DNA of 15,340 nt from CAZWDL01 sp964632995 (GTDB lineage: Bacteria > Bacteroidota > Bacteroidia > Chitinophagales > Saprospiraceae): contig CAZWDL010000149.1 of NCBI GenBank assembly GCA_964632995.1, positions 1-15,340 on the forward strand, given 5' to 3'. Below the pieces are notes generated by a model. It saw nothing but the letters and a program-made list of their open reading frames with translations, was not told where the DNA came from and did not search any database. Made by a program: the position numbers and the translations under genes. Below, in pieces: positions 1-6,614 of the stretch; the first letter of the stretch is position 1; every line of letters starts with the position of its first letter.

Positions 1-1
1 C

Positions 2-127
2 TCCGACGCCTGGAAAGCCTATATGCGCCGGCAAACGAATACGATCAACTACAGCACAGCCATTCCGCTCGCTCAGGGGATCAAGTTTGATCTGGACGGG
101 GAGACGGAAGGAAAAAGACCCCTGTAG
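2..127 (+). CDS. C-terminal tail of an unrecognised protein (5' truncated by window)
   Basis: An open frame enters from the left edge and runs 41 codons to a TAG at 125-127. The tail reads SDAWKAYMRRQTNTINYSTA, then a short Ile/Leu/Asp-rich segment, ending in EGKRPL. I do not recognise the family from this fragment and see no motif, membrane segment or sorting domain in it. It is followed at once by a stem-loop terminator and faces the convergent icmF gene, which supports a real gene end. Its TAG stop also indicates that TAG is a normal stop codon in this genome. Confidence 0.5.
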   Translation, partial: SDAWKAYMRRQTNTINYSTAIPLAQGIKFDLDGETEGKRPL

Positions 128-179
128 GGTTAACCCGGTGATCGCTTAGTGCAAGGCAATAAGCCTGGTAGATGGAGGT

Positions 180-220
180 GGGAAAATGTTTTCAGAGGAG
201 GCATTTTCCCATTTCTTTGC
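180..220 (+). terminator. Rho-independent-type terminator after the left-edge gene
   Basis: A perfect 9-bp stem (GGGAAAATG at 180-188, CATTTTCCC at 202-210) with a 13-nt loop is followed by ATTTCTTT. It lies 53 bases after the TAG of the upstream gene, between two convergent genes. The T-rich side is on the + strand, so it mainly serves the left-edge gene. Confidence 0.6.
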
Positions 221-238
221 TACCTGGCTATAGCGCTT

Positions 239-3200
239 TTACATATTTCTCCTGTACTGCCCTCCCACCTCATACAGTGCGTGTGTGATTTGCCCCAGTG
301 TGCAGTACTTGGTGCTTTCCATTAGCTGTTCAAAGATGTTGCCGTTTTCCAGCGCTACTGCTTTGAGGCGGTCCAGCATGGCCGCGCCGCGTTGTTCATT
401 GGCATCGATGAGCATGTTGCGCGTTGTGATCTGGGCTTGCTTTTCCTCCTCCGAAGCCCGGATAACCTCATCGGGCAGGACGGTGGGGGAACCCTCTTTG
501 TTCAGGAAGGTATTGACTCCTATGATGGGGTACTCTCCTGAGTGTTTGAGACTCTCGTAGTACAGGCTTTCCTCCTGAATTTTACCGCGCTGGTACATGG
601 TTTCCATGGCGCCGAGTACGCCGCCGCGTTCGGTGAGGCGATCGAATTCGGCAAGCACGGCATCTTCCACCAGCTCGGTGAGTTCCTCGATGATAAAGGC
701 GCCCTGCAGCGGGTTTTCATTTTTGGCCAGGCCTAGCTCGTGGTTGATGATCATCTGAATGGCTACGGCGCGACGCACACTTTCCTCGGTGGGCGTAGTT
801 ATAGCTTCATCGTAGGCGTTGGTGTGCAGCGAGTTGCAGTTGTCGTAAATGGCGTACAGGGCCTGCAGCGTAGTGCGGATATCGTTAAAGGTGATCTCCT
901 GGGCATGCAGGGAGCGGCCCGAGGTCTGGATGTGGTACTTCAGTTTTTGCGAGCGGGCATTGGCGCCGTATTTCTCGCGCATGGCTTTAGCCCAGATGCG
1001 GCGCGCCACGCGGCCGATAACGGCATACTCAGGATCGAGGCCGTTGCTGAAGAAGAAGGACAGGTTGGGCGCGAAGTCGTCGATATCCATACCGCGTGAG
1101 AGGTAGTACTCGACAAAGGTAAAGCCGTTGGCCAGCGTGAAGGCCAGCTGGGTGATCGGGTTGGCGCCCGCCTCGGCGATGTGGTAGCCGGAGATGGATA
1201 CCGAGTAGAAGTTCTTCACCTTATTATTGATGAAGTACTCCTGCACGTCGCCCATCAGCTTCAGCGAAAACTCGGTGGAGAAGATGCAGGTATTTTGTGC
1301 CTGGTCTTCCTTCAGGATATCGGCCTGTACGGTGCCGCGGACGGCGTTGAGGGCCTTGATTTTTTGTTGGTGATAAACCTCCGGCTCCAGGATTTCGTCG
1401 CCGGTGACGCCCAGCAGGAGCAGGCCGAGGCCGTCGTTGCCGGCCGGCAGTTCGCCGCGGTATTCGGGGCGGGGCAGGCTGCGGTCGTCGTACAGTTCTT
1501 TTAGGCGGGTCTCGACTTCATCTTCCAGTCCGTGCTCGCGGATGTATTTTTCACACTGCTGATCGATGGCGGCGTTCATAAAGAAGCCGGTCATGGCAGC
1601 GGCCGGACCGTTGATGGTCATGGATACCGAGGTTTTCGGATCGCAGAGGTCGAAGCCGGAGTAGAGCTTTTTGGCATCGTCGAGGCAGCAGACGCTGACG
1701 CCCGAATTGCCAACCTTACCATAGATATCGGGCCGGTGGTCGGGATCTTCGCCGTAGAGGGTGACGGAGTCGAAGGCGGTCGACAGGCGTTTGGCGGGCA
1801 TATCCTGCGAGAGGTAGTGGAAGCGGCGGTTGGTGCGTTCCGGCCCGCCCTCGCCGGCGAACATGCGCGTGGGGTCCTCGCCTTTGCGCTTAAAGGGAAA
1901 GACGCCGGCGGTGTAGGGGAATTCACCGGGTACGTTTTCCTGCAGGACCCAGGTGAGGATTTCGCCCCAGTCTTTGTACTTCGGCAGCACGACGCGCGGA
2001 ATTTTCGAATGAGAGAGCGATTTGGTGTGAGTAGGCACCTTGATGTCGCGGCCCCGCACCTGATAGACAAACTCGTCGGCGGCGTAGGCGGCCTTTTTGT
2101 CTTCCCATTCTTCGAGAATACGCTGGCAATGACCGTCAAATTTCAGGGCCACTTCGTCGTAGGTTTTCTGTAGTCCGTCCAGGATCTTTTCTTTTTCCGG
2201 CAGTTCTTGTTCTTTGACGGTTTTGATCGACTCGTGGATGGCGAACAGGCGGCGGGCGATGTTACGCTGGTCTTCCACCCAGCGATCGTAGCGGCGATTG
2301 TTCTCGGCGATTTCCGACAGGTAGCGCACCCGCCTGGGGGGGATGATAAAAATCTTTTCGCTCATACCCTGTCCGAGCTCGTAGTTAGATCGCAGGTCGG
2401 CTTCGGTGCGTTCGGCGATCAGGTCCATGAGCACGCGGTAAAGGGTGTTGGTGCCGGGATCGTTGTACTGAGAGGCGATGGTGCCGTAGACGGGCATCTC
2501 ATCCAGCGGTTCCCCGAAGCGCTGGTGGTTGCGCTGGTATTGTTTTTTGACGTCGCGCAGGGCATCCTGGGCGCCGCGTTTGTCGAACTTATTGATGGCG
2601 ATGAGGTCGGCGAAATCGAGCATATCGATCTTCTCCAGCTGGGTGGCGGCGCCGTATTCGGGGGTCATGACGTAGAGTGACAGATCGGAGTGGTCGATGA
2701 TTTCCGTATCGGATTGACCGATGCCGGAGGTTTCCAGGATGACGAGGTCGAAGCCGGCTGTTTTGAGGATATCCACCGCGTCCTGAACGTGTTTCGACAG
2801 GGCGAGATTCGACTGCCGGGTGGCCAGCGAGCGCATGAAGACGCGATCGTTGTTGACCGAGTTCATGCGGATGCGATCACCGAGCAAGGCACCACCTGTA
2901 CGTCGCTTAGAGGGGTCGACGGAGACGATGGCGATGGTCTTGTCTTCAAAGTCCAACAGGAAGCGGCGCACCAGTTCGTCGACCAGACTAGACTTGCCGG
3001 CGCCGCCGGTGCCGGTGATGCCCAGCACGGGAATGTGCTTTGCTTTGGCTTCTTCGTGTACCTCAGTCAGCCATTCTTCGCTTTCTTGCGGGTAGTTTTC
3101 CGCGGCGGAGATCAGACGGGCCAGGGCGCGGGATTCCTGCCGGCGGAAGCGGTCGAGGGCGCCGTCGAGCGTTTTACCGACCGGGAAGTCGCACTGTTCC

Positions 3201-3625
3201 AGTACGTCGTTGATCATGCCCTGCAGCCCCATGTCGCGGCCGTCGTCGGGGGAATAGATGCGCGTAATGCCGTACTCCTGCAATTCTTTAATCTCCTCGG
3301 GCAGGATGGTGCCGCCACCGCCGCCGAATATTTTGATGTGGCCGGCGTTACGCTCCTGCAGCAGGTCGTACATGTATTTGAAAAACTCGTTATGGCCGCC
3401 CTGATAGGAGGTGATGGCGATGCCCTGCACGTCTTCCTGGATGGCGGTATCGACGATATCCTGCACCGCCCGGTTGTGCCCGAGGTGGATGATCTCGGCG
3501 CCGGAGCTCTGCATGATGCGGCGCATGATGTTGATGGCGGCATCGTGCCCGTCGAACAGCGAGGCAGCAGTGACGATGCGTACTTGGTGGATAGGCTTAT
3601 ACGGTTCGATCTTCTTCTGGACCAT
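239..3625 (-). CDS. icmF: Fused isobutyryl-CoA mutase IcmF (B12-binding, G-protein chaperone and mutase domains)
   Basis: This 1128-aa protein is a coenzyme-B12-dependent acyl-CoA mutase interconverting isobutyryl-CoA and n-butyryl-CoA in the cytosol. Domains in order: a B12-binding domain at ~15-145 (FDGHDAA with the cobalt-ligating His27; GGGGG near 101-105); a MeaB/ArgK-type GTPase at ~195-420 (P-loop GTGGAGKS 205-212, NKFD 345-348); a linker; and the mutase TIM barrel at ~540-1128. Aligned by eye to methylmalonyl-CoA mutase, the substrate Tyr is Phe (F576 in YTAGVFPF) and the CoA-ester Arg is Gln (Q777 in KEDQAQNTC), the IcmF pattern. The fused architecture also separates it from MutA/MutB plus MeaB. 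ATG at 3625 is chosen because the family N-terminus begins just after it. No strong Shine-Dalgarno is visible. A large palindrome lies 26-54 nt upstream. The gene looks intact and monocistronic. Confidence 0.95.
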   Translation of the reverse strand: MVQKKIEPYKPIHQVRIVTAASLFDGHDAAINIMRRIMQSSGAEIIHLGHNRAVQDIVDTAIQEDVQGIAITSYQGGHNEFFKYMYDLLQERNAGHIKIFGGGGGTILPEEIKELQEYGITRIYSPDDGRDMGLQGMINDVLEQCDFPVGKTLDGALDRFRRQESRALARLISAAENYPQESEEWLTEVHEEAKAKHIPVLGITGTGGAGKSSLVDELVRRFLLDFEDKTIAIVSVDPSKRRTGGALLGDRIRMNSVNNDRVFMRSLATRQSNLALSKHVQDAVDILKTAGFDLVILETSGIGQSDTEIIDHSDLSLYVMTPEYGAATQLEKIDMLDFADLIAINKFDKRGAQDALRDVKKQYQRNHQRFGEPLDEMPVYGTIASQYNDPGTNTLYRVLMDLIAERTEADLRSNYELGQGMSEKIFIIPPRRVRYLSEIAENNRRYDRWVEDQRNIARRLFAIHESIKTVKEQELPEKEKILDGLQKTYDEVALKFDGHCQRILEEWEDKKAAYAADEFVYQVRGRDIKVPTHTKSLSHSKIPRVVLPKYKDWGEILTWVLQENVPGEFPYTAGVFPFKRKGEDPTRMFAGEGGPERTNRRFHYLSQDMPAKRLSTAFDSVTLYGEDPDHRPDIYGKVGNSGVSVCCLDDAKKLYSGFDLCDPKTSVSMTINGPAAAMTGFFMNAAIDQQCEKYIREHGLEDEVETRLKELYDDRSLPRPEYRGELPAGNDGLGLLLLGVTGDEILEPEVYHQQKIKALNAVRGTVQADILKEDQAQNTCIFSTEFSLKLMGDVQEYFINNKVKNFYSVSISGYHIAEAGANPITQLAFTLANGFTFVEYYLSRGMDIDDFAPNLSFFFSNGLDPEYAVIGRVARRIWAKAMREKYGANARSQKLKYHIQTSGRSLHAQEITFNDIRTTLQALYAIYDNCNSLHTNAYDEAITTPTEESVRRAVAIQMIINHELGLAKNENPLQGAFIIEELTELVEDAVLAEFDRLTERGGVLGAMETMYQRGKIQEESLYYESLKHSGEYPIIGVNTFLNKEGSPTVLPDEVIRASEEEKQAQITTRNMLIDANEQRGAAMLDRLKAVALENGNIFEQLMESTKYCTLGQITHALYEVGGQYRRNM

Positions 3626-3650
3626 GTGTGGTAGTGGTTTTATTCGGCCC

Positions 3651-3705
3651 GTTTACGAAATCTCAGAGATTTCGTAAACGTCTTCTTCTCCTTACATTTC
3701 GTAAA
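3651..3705. promoter_or_regulatory. 29-bp palindrome plus third half-site upstream of icmF (putative operator)
   Basis: Positions 3651-3664 read GTTTACGAAATCTC and 3666-3679 are its exact reverse complement, around a single central A at 3665. The half-site ATTTCGTAAA at 3669-3678 recurs at 3696-3705, 27 bp away in the same orientation. The palindrome sits 26 bases from the icmF start codon, between divergent genes. No T-run follows it on either strand, so it does not look like a terminator. A dimeric repressor operator is the simplest reading; the regulator is not in the window. Confidence 0.6.
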
Positions 3706-3709
3706 AGTA

Positions 3710-3931
3710 TGGCTCCTATAATACATTTGCCGAAAGGCAAAGGTTTAGGGGCAAAATGCACTGCAAAAGTACAAAATTGTGAGGGTTGAGAAGGGGCTGA
3801 ACACACAGAATCATCGGGCGCATAGGCAAAACCACCGTGAGTTCTATGTGTCCTGTGTATTTTGATGCTCTATACCGGATATTAAGTCACTATATCCCGA
3901 TATTTCGTATTTTCCCCAAAACGCAGCTCAC
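3710..3931 (+). other. Remainder of the icmF-patatin divergent spacer
   Basis: This stretch holds no gene. A TACATTTG box at 3722-3729 matches the Bacteroidota -7 consensus TAnnTTTG exactly on the + strand, but no good -33 box is seen at the right distance. It overlaps a small stem-loop (TTTGCC 3726-3731, GAAA loop, GGCAAA 3736-3741). On the - strand the complement of 3764-3771 is TACTTTTG, a second consensus -7 box that could serve icmF. The last 70 bases before the patatin ATG are AT-rich with no Shine-Dalgarno. Confidence 0.3.
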
Positions 3932-4690
3932 ATGAATTACCAACTCGGCCTCGTCCTCTCCGGCGGTGGCGTACGCGGGGCCGCCCACGCGGGTGTCATC
4001 AAGGCCCTAGAAGAAGAAAATATCGAAGTGGATTGCATTTCCGGGACCAGTGCGGGGGCAGTGGCTGGCGTCCTGTATGCCGCTGGATACAAAGCGGAAG
4101 ATATCCTTCAGTTTTTTATAGAGACTAAGATCTTCCAATTATCCAACTTCACCTTTCTCAAACCCGGCCTGCTCGACTCCAAAGACTACGCCGTCTGGCT
4201 CAACAAATATCTCAATGAGGTAACTTTCGATTCACTCGACAAGCCGCTCTTCGTAGCCGTGACCAACCTGCTTCTCGCTGAATACGAAATCTTCGATTCC
4301 GGTCCGGTGGTGCCGGTGATACAAGCTTCGGCAGCGGTGCCCATCATTTTTACGCCGGTAGAAATCGGAGACTGCCTGTACGCCGACGGCGGGGTCCTCA
4401 ACAACTTTCCAATCGAACCCTTGCTGGGTCGCTGTGAGCATATCCTCGGCGTTAATGTAAATCCCCTGAAAAAGGCTGTCAAGCAGGAGCTCGACGGCGT
4501 CTTCGACGTTCTCGAGCGGGTTTACCACATCAGCACCCGCTACGAAACGGCGCTGAAGGTTCGCAAATGCGACTGGCTCATACAACCCGATGAATTGCTA
4601 CAGTTCAATATCTTCGATATGGATAAGGCGGAGGAGGCGTTTGAGATTGGATACCGGGAAGCGCTGGGAGTGATTGAGAGGATGAAGTAA
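3932..4690 (+). CDS. Patatin-like phospholipase (RssA/YlbK type)
   Basis: A compact 252-aa patatin-domain hydrolase. The oxyanion-hole loop SGGGVRG (10-16) is followed by the nucleophile elbow GTSAG (38-42, Ser40) and the catalytic Asp in DGG (152-154), so the Ser-Asp dyad is complete. SAAVPIIFTPV (133-143) and the NNFP segment after DGG are also typical. There is no signal peptide, no membrane anchor and no C-terminal barrel, so this is a cytosolic stand-alone patatin domain rather than a PlpD-type secreted form. Such proteins hydrolyse acyl esters of phospholipids, but the substrate here cannot be told from sequence. The ATG at 3932 places the glycine-rich loop at the usual distance. It is divergent from icmF and ends before a weak stem-loop. 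Confidence 0.9.
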   Translation: MNYQLGLVLSGGGVRGAAHAGVIKALEEENIEVDCISGTSAGAVAGVLYAAGYKAEDILQFFIETKIFQLSNFTFLKPGLLDSKDYAVWLNKYLNEVTFDSLDKPLFVAVTNLLLAEYEIFDSGPVVPVIQASAAVPIIFTPVEIGDCLYADGGVLNNFPIEPLLGRCEHILGVNVNPLKKAVKQELDGVFDVLERVYHISTRYETALKVRKCDWLIQPDELLQFNIFDMDKAEEAFEIGYREALGVIERMK

Positions 4691-4697
4691 CCGGGCG

Positions 4698-4730
4698 GGG
4701 AAATGTTTTTCTGTTCTTTCCCATTGTCGT
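4698..4730 (+). terminator. Weak stem-loop after the patatin gene
   Basis: GGGAAA (4698-4703) pairs with TTTCCC (4717-4722) around a T-rich 13-nt loop, 8 bases after the patatin stop. The tail ATTGTCGTT is only mildly T-rich. The element resembles the terminator at 180-210 (both contain GGGAAA..TGTTTT and ..TTTCCCATT), which supports a terminator role. Confidence 0.35.
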
Positions 4731-4831
4731 TCCCTGGGACGGGCAAAGCTTCACTATTGTGCGGTCCCCCTTTCTTAGCTCCTGGTTCCCTAAGCTATCA
4801 ACCATTATCTATTGACTATGGACCACCCCAA

Positions 4832-4969
4832 TCACCTGGCAAATTCCCCAAACACCTCCTGCACCTGTTTCAGGCTTTTCCCGATCGCCTTCCCTGCTTT
4901 CATTGTTTAGGGAGTGCCTTCTTCGGCGGCCTGTTTCAGCACCAGGTGAGGGCGCAGGTTGCGATTCAT
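4832..4969 (-). pseudogene. Possible short gene remnant in the patatin-pgeF spacer
   Basis: The 377-base spacer 4691-5067 has no intact gene. On the - strand one frame has an ATG at 4969, then 19 further codons (MNRNLRPHLVLKQAAEEGTP) to a TAA at 4909-4907. In the same frame it resumes with ATG and 22 codons (MKAGKAIGKSLKQVQEVFGE, then FAR) to a TGA at 4832. The composition is protein-like and amphipathic, and the frame stays open upstream of the ATG. I recognise no family. It may be the worn tail of a gene, or chance. Confidence 0.2.
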
Positions 4970-5067
4970 AGGTGTTGGTGGGTTTAAGATAGTTGTGCGT
5001 AATGCTGTTTTGGTTTCGCCGAGCGCTCTGCTTAAGAATTAAGCCAGGGAGTATCCCCTTAAATTTT

Positions 5068-5859
5068 TCACTCCCTTAACTTTCCGATAACCGCCAGGGC
5101 CCGCCCTGTTTTTCCGTTCTCTTTGCGATGCGAGAAGAAGGTATCATTATTTTCCACAGTGCAATAAGGCGATACTTCGATATTCCCGGCTTCCAGGCCT
5201 TGTTCGATCAGTTGTGCGCGATTGGCCGCTTTCAGGTCGATGAGGAATTTTTGCTGATCCGGATTCCAGCGCTTGAATGCGGCCGTGAAGTGATCCGCCA
5301 CATCGGCGTCTACCTCAAAGCTGCATTTGGAGATGCAGGCGCCTATATAAGCATAGCAATCTACAGGATCGGTTCCGAAGGTTTCCTGCATCGCTTCCAG
5401 AGTCTTTTTTGCGATACCCGCCACGGTACCGCGCCAGCCGGCGTGTACAGCAGCCACCGCCCGGTTTTGAGGATCGGCCAACAGCACCGGAGTGCAGTCG
5501 GCTACCGTCACGGTCAGCAGCAAGCCGGGCTGGTCGGTTATCAGGGCATCGTAACCTTTAAACTGCCCTGGGTTAGTGACCTGCAGTATCTCGCTACCGT
5601 GCACCTGATAGACGCCGGCTACCTGCATGGAACCGGCTCCAATATCGCGAAAAAAGCGCTGCCGGTTGATGGCGACCGCCTCAGGATCATCATCGGTGAA
5701 CAGGCCCAGGTTCAGGCTTTCAAAAGGTGGCCGGCCTACGCCCCCGTGCCGCGTACTCTCAGCGGCGATCAGCCAGTCGAAGCCCTGCCCCCCTGTTCGC
5801 GATGAGCCGGACTGGAAAATTTCCGGAAGCAAGTAAGTAGATTCTATGCTTATAGCCAT
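5068..5859 (-). CDS. pgeF: Peptidoglycan editing factor PgeF / YfiH-family (DUF152) purine nucleoside phosphorylase-like protein
   Basis: A 263-aa cytosolic protein of the YfiH/YlmD/LACC1 family, historically called 'laccase domain' or multicopper polyphenol oxidase. Members are now linked to purine-nucleoside phosphorolysis and deamination, and E. coli PgeF to keeping L-Ser out of the peptidoglycan stem peptide. The hallmarks appear in order: STRHGGVGRPPFESLNLG (35-52), YQVHGSE (His87), TVADCTPVLL (Cys122), VHAGWRGTV (His139), IGACISKCSFEV (172-183) and FFSHRKENGKTGR near the end. His87, Cys122 and His139 are the expected zinc/active-site set. Length is normal. The ATG at 5859 gives the normal short N-terminus before the first motif. 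Large spacers on both sides suggest a separate transcript. Confidence 0.92.
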   Translation of the reverse strand: MAISIESTYLLPEIFQSGSSRTGGQGFDWLIAAESTRHGGVGRPPFESLNLGLFTDDDPEAVAINRQRFFRDIGAGSMQVAGVYQVHGSEILQVTNPGQFKGYDALITDQPGLLLTVTVADCTPVLLADPQNRAVAAVHAGWRGTVAGIAKKTLEAMQETFGTDPVDCYAYIGACISKCSFEVDADVADHFTAAFKRWNPDQQKFLIDLKAANRAQLIEQGLEAGNIEVSPYCTVENNDTFFSHRKENGKTGRALAVIGKLRE

Positions 5860-5879
5860 AGGTTGAGTTGTAGGGCGAA

Positions 5880-6060
5880 AATAAGGAAAACATCGGAGTA
5901 CAGCTAAAATGGAAGCGACCGCAGGGAGCCCCGCCTCTGTGGGCAGAAACCGCTGCGGCGGGCGAAGGAGGTCGGAAGGGGACCTCTGTCCGGCTTAGCC
6001 AGGCTCATTCAGGAAGAATTCCGGGCTGGCCTCGCCTCAAGCACCGGCAAGTATACAATA
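5880..6060. other. GC-rich, hairpin-containing non-coding stretch upstream of pgeF
   Basis: Between AT-rich flanks this segment is strongly GC-rich and has no open frame longer than about 30 codons. GAGGTC...GACCTC around GGAAGGG is a clean stem-loop, and several short GC stems (GCCC/GGGC) lie nearby. On the - strand it would be the 5' leader of pgeF. I found no match to RNase P, tmRNA, SRP or cobalamin riboswitch signatures. It may be a dispersed intergenic repeat, a structured leader, or degraded sequence. Confidence 0.3.
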
Positions 6061-6063
6061 TAA

Positions 6064-6094
6064 GAAAGCCCGCCCGGGGGCAGGCTTTCCTTTT
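6064..6094 (+). terminator. Strong stem-loop followed by CTTTT in the pgeF-bla spacer
   Basis: GAAAGCC (6064-6070) pairs with GGCTTTC (6083-6089), and an inner GCC/GGC stem continues inside it. CTTTT follows on the + strand, the form of an intrinsic terminator, yet no + gene precedes it. On the - strand the downstream tract is only moderately U-rich (TTATATT). It may terminate leftward read-through from the bla operon, or belong to an intergenic repeat. Confidence 0.4.
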
Positions 6095-6103
6095 GTGTAA
6101 CGA

Positions 6104-6180
6104 CCTGCCCGTAGGCAGGCCATCGTTTGGGTTAGCATTTAGAATTTGTAGTGTAGGTTCTACTCCTGAAAAGAGTAGAA
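6104..6180. repeat. Two further perfect stem-loops in the pgeF-bla spacer
   Basis: CCTGCC (6104-6109) and GGCAGG (6114-6119) flank a CGTA loop. TTCTACTC (6158-6165) and GAGTAGAA (6173-6180) flank a 7-nt loop. Neither has a good T-run. Short GC palindromes of the CCTGCC/GGCAGG kind resemble REP-like intergenic palindromes, but this is not demonstrable from one copy. Confidence 0.35.
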
Positions 6181-6235
6181 TATTATTCCCTGATTGTTTG
6201 TATTCATTTGTTTTGACGGAGAGAATATTAAAAGT

Positions 6236-6273
6236 AACAATAAAATACCCTTCGCGACAGCATTTTTCGCGAA
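6236..6273 (-). terminator. Terminator of the blaI-blaR1 operon
   Basis: TTCGCGA (6251-6257) and TCGCGAA (6267-6273) form a perfect 7-bp stem with a 9-nt loop, 38 bases past the stop of the coiled-coil ORF. Read leftward it is followed by GGGTATTTTATTGTT, a T-rich tail. Confidence 0.45.
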
Positions 6274-6311
6274 AGGCATTTTTTTTCCCTGGAAACTGTA
6301 TAATTATTGCT

Positions 6312-6614
6312 TTATTCAGCTTGATACTCCAGTTGAAGGTTTAGCAGCTTCATTTGCAATTCATTTTCCAGTAACTGCATTTGACTTTCCAGTTCCTGCA
6401 TTTTTTGCTGCAATTCGAAAATTTTTCCCTGCAATTGATTTTGTTGCATCTGTAATTCCTGTTGAGAAACCATCATCAGGTTGTTGAGTTCCTGCATCTG
6501 CTTTTCCAGTTCCAGCATCCGACGCTGCTGTTCAACCCGTTTTTGATTGATCTTCTGGTGAAGCTCCAGTTTCTTTCGCTGAAGCTGTCTGGCTTCCTCT
6601 TCCCATTTCTTCAA
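6312..6614 (-). CDS. Coiled-coil ORF overlapping the end of the M56 gene; probably its frameshifted C-terminus
   Basis: This 100-codon frame is almost wholly coiled coil, rich in Gln, Glu, Leu, Met and Lys with heptad-like spacing and no globular motif. It has no ATG of its own: the frame begins at a TTG at 6614-6612 that overlaps the TGA of the M56 frame. The M56 protein ends in coiled coil of the same kind, and adding one A to the AAAA run at 6615-6618 would join the two as ..DKEKLKKWEEEARQLQ.. without a break. I therefore read it as the displaced C-terminus of the M56 protein. An independent, translationally coupled small protein is possible. It precedes a terminator-like stem-loop. Confidence 0.55.
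   Translation of the reverse strand: MKKWEEEARQLQRKKLELHQKINQKRVEQQRRMLELEKQMQELNNLMMVSQQELQMQQNQLQGKIFELQQKMQELESQMQLLENELQMKLLNLQLEYQAE

Noticed and set aside
2690..3634. Long + strand open frame (314 codons) antisense to icmF, with others at 1532-2173 and 2207-2680
   Set aside because: They are mirror frames of a GC-rich coding strand. They have Val/Gly/Asp-heavy low-information composition and no motifs, while the opposite strand is unmistakably IcmF.
3626..3931. Cobalamin riboswitch upstream of the B12-dependent icmF
   Set aside because: No B12-box-like sequence was found on the - strand, and the space holds the palindrome instead.
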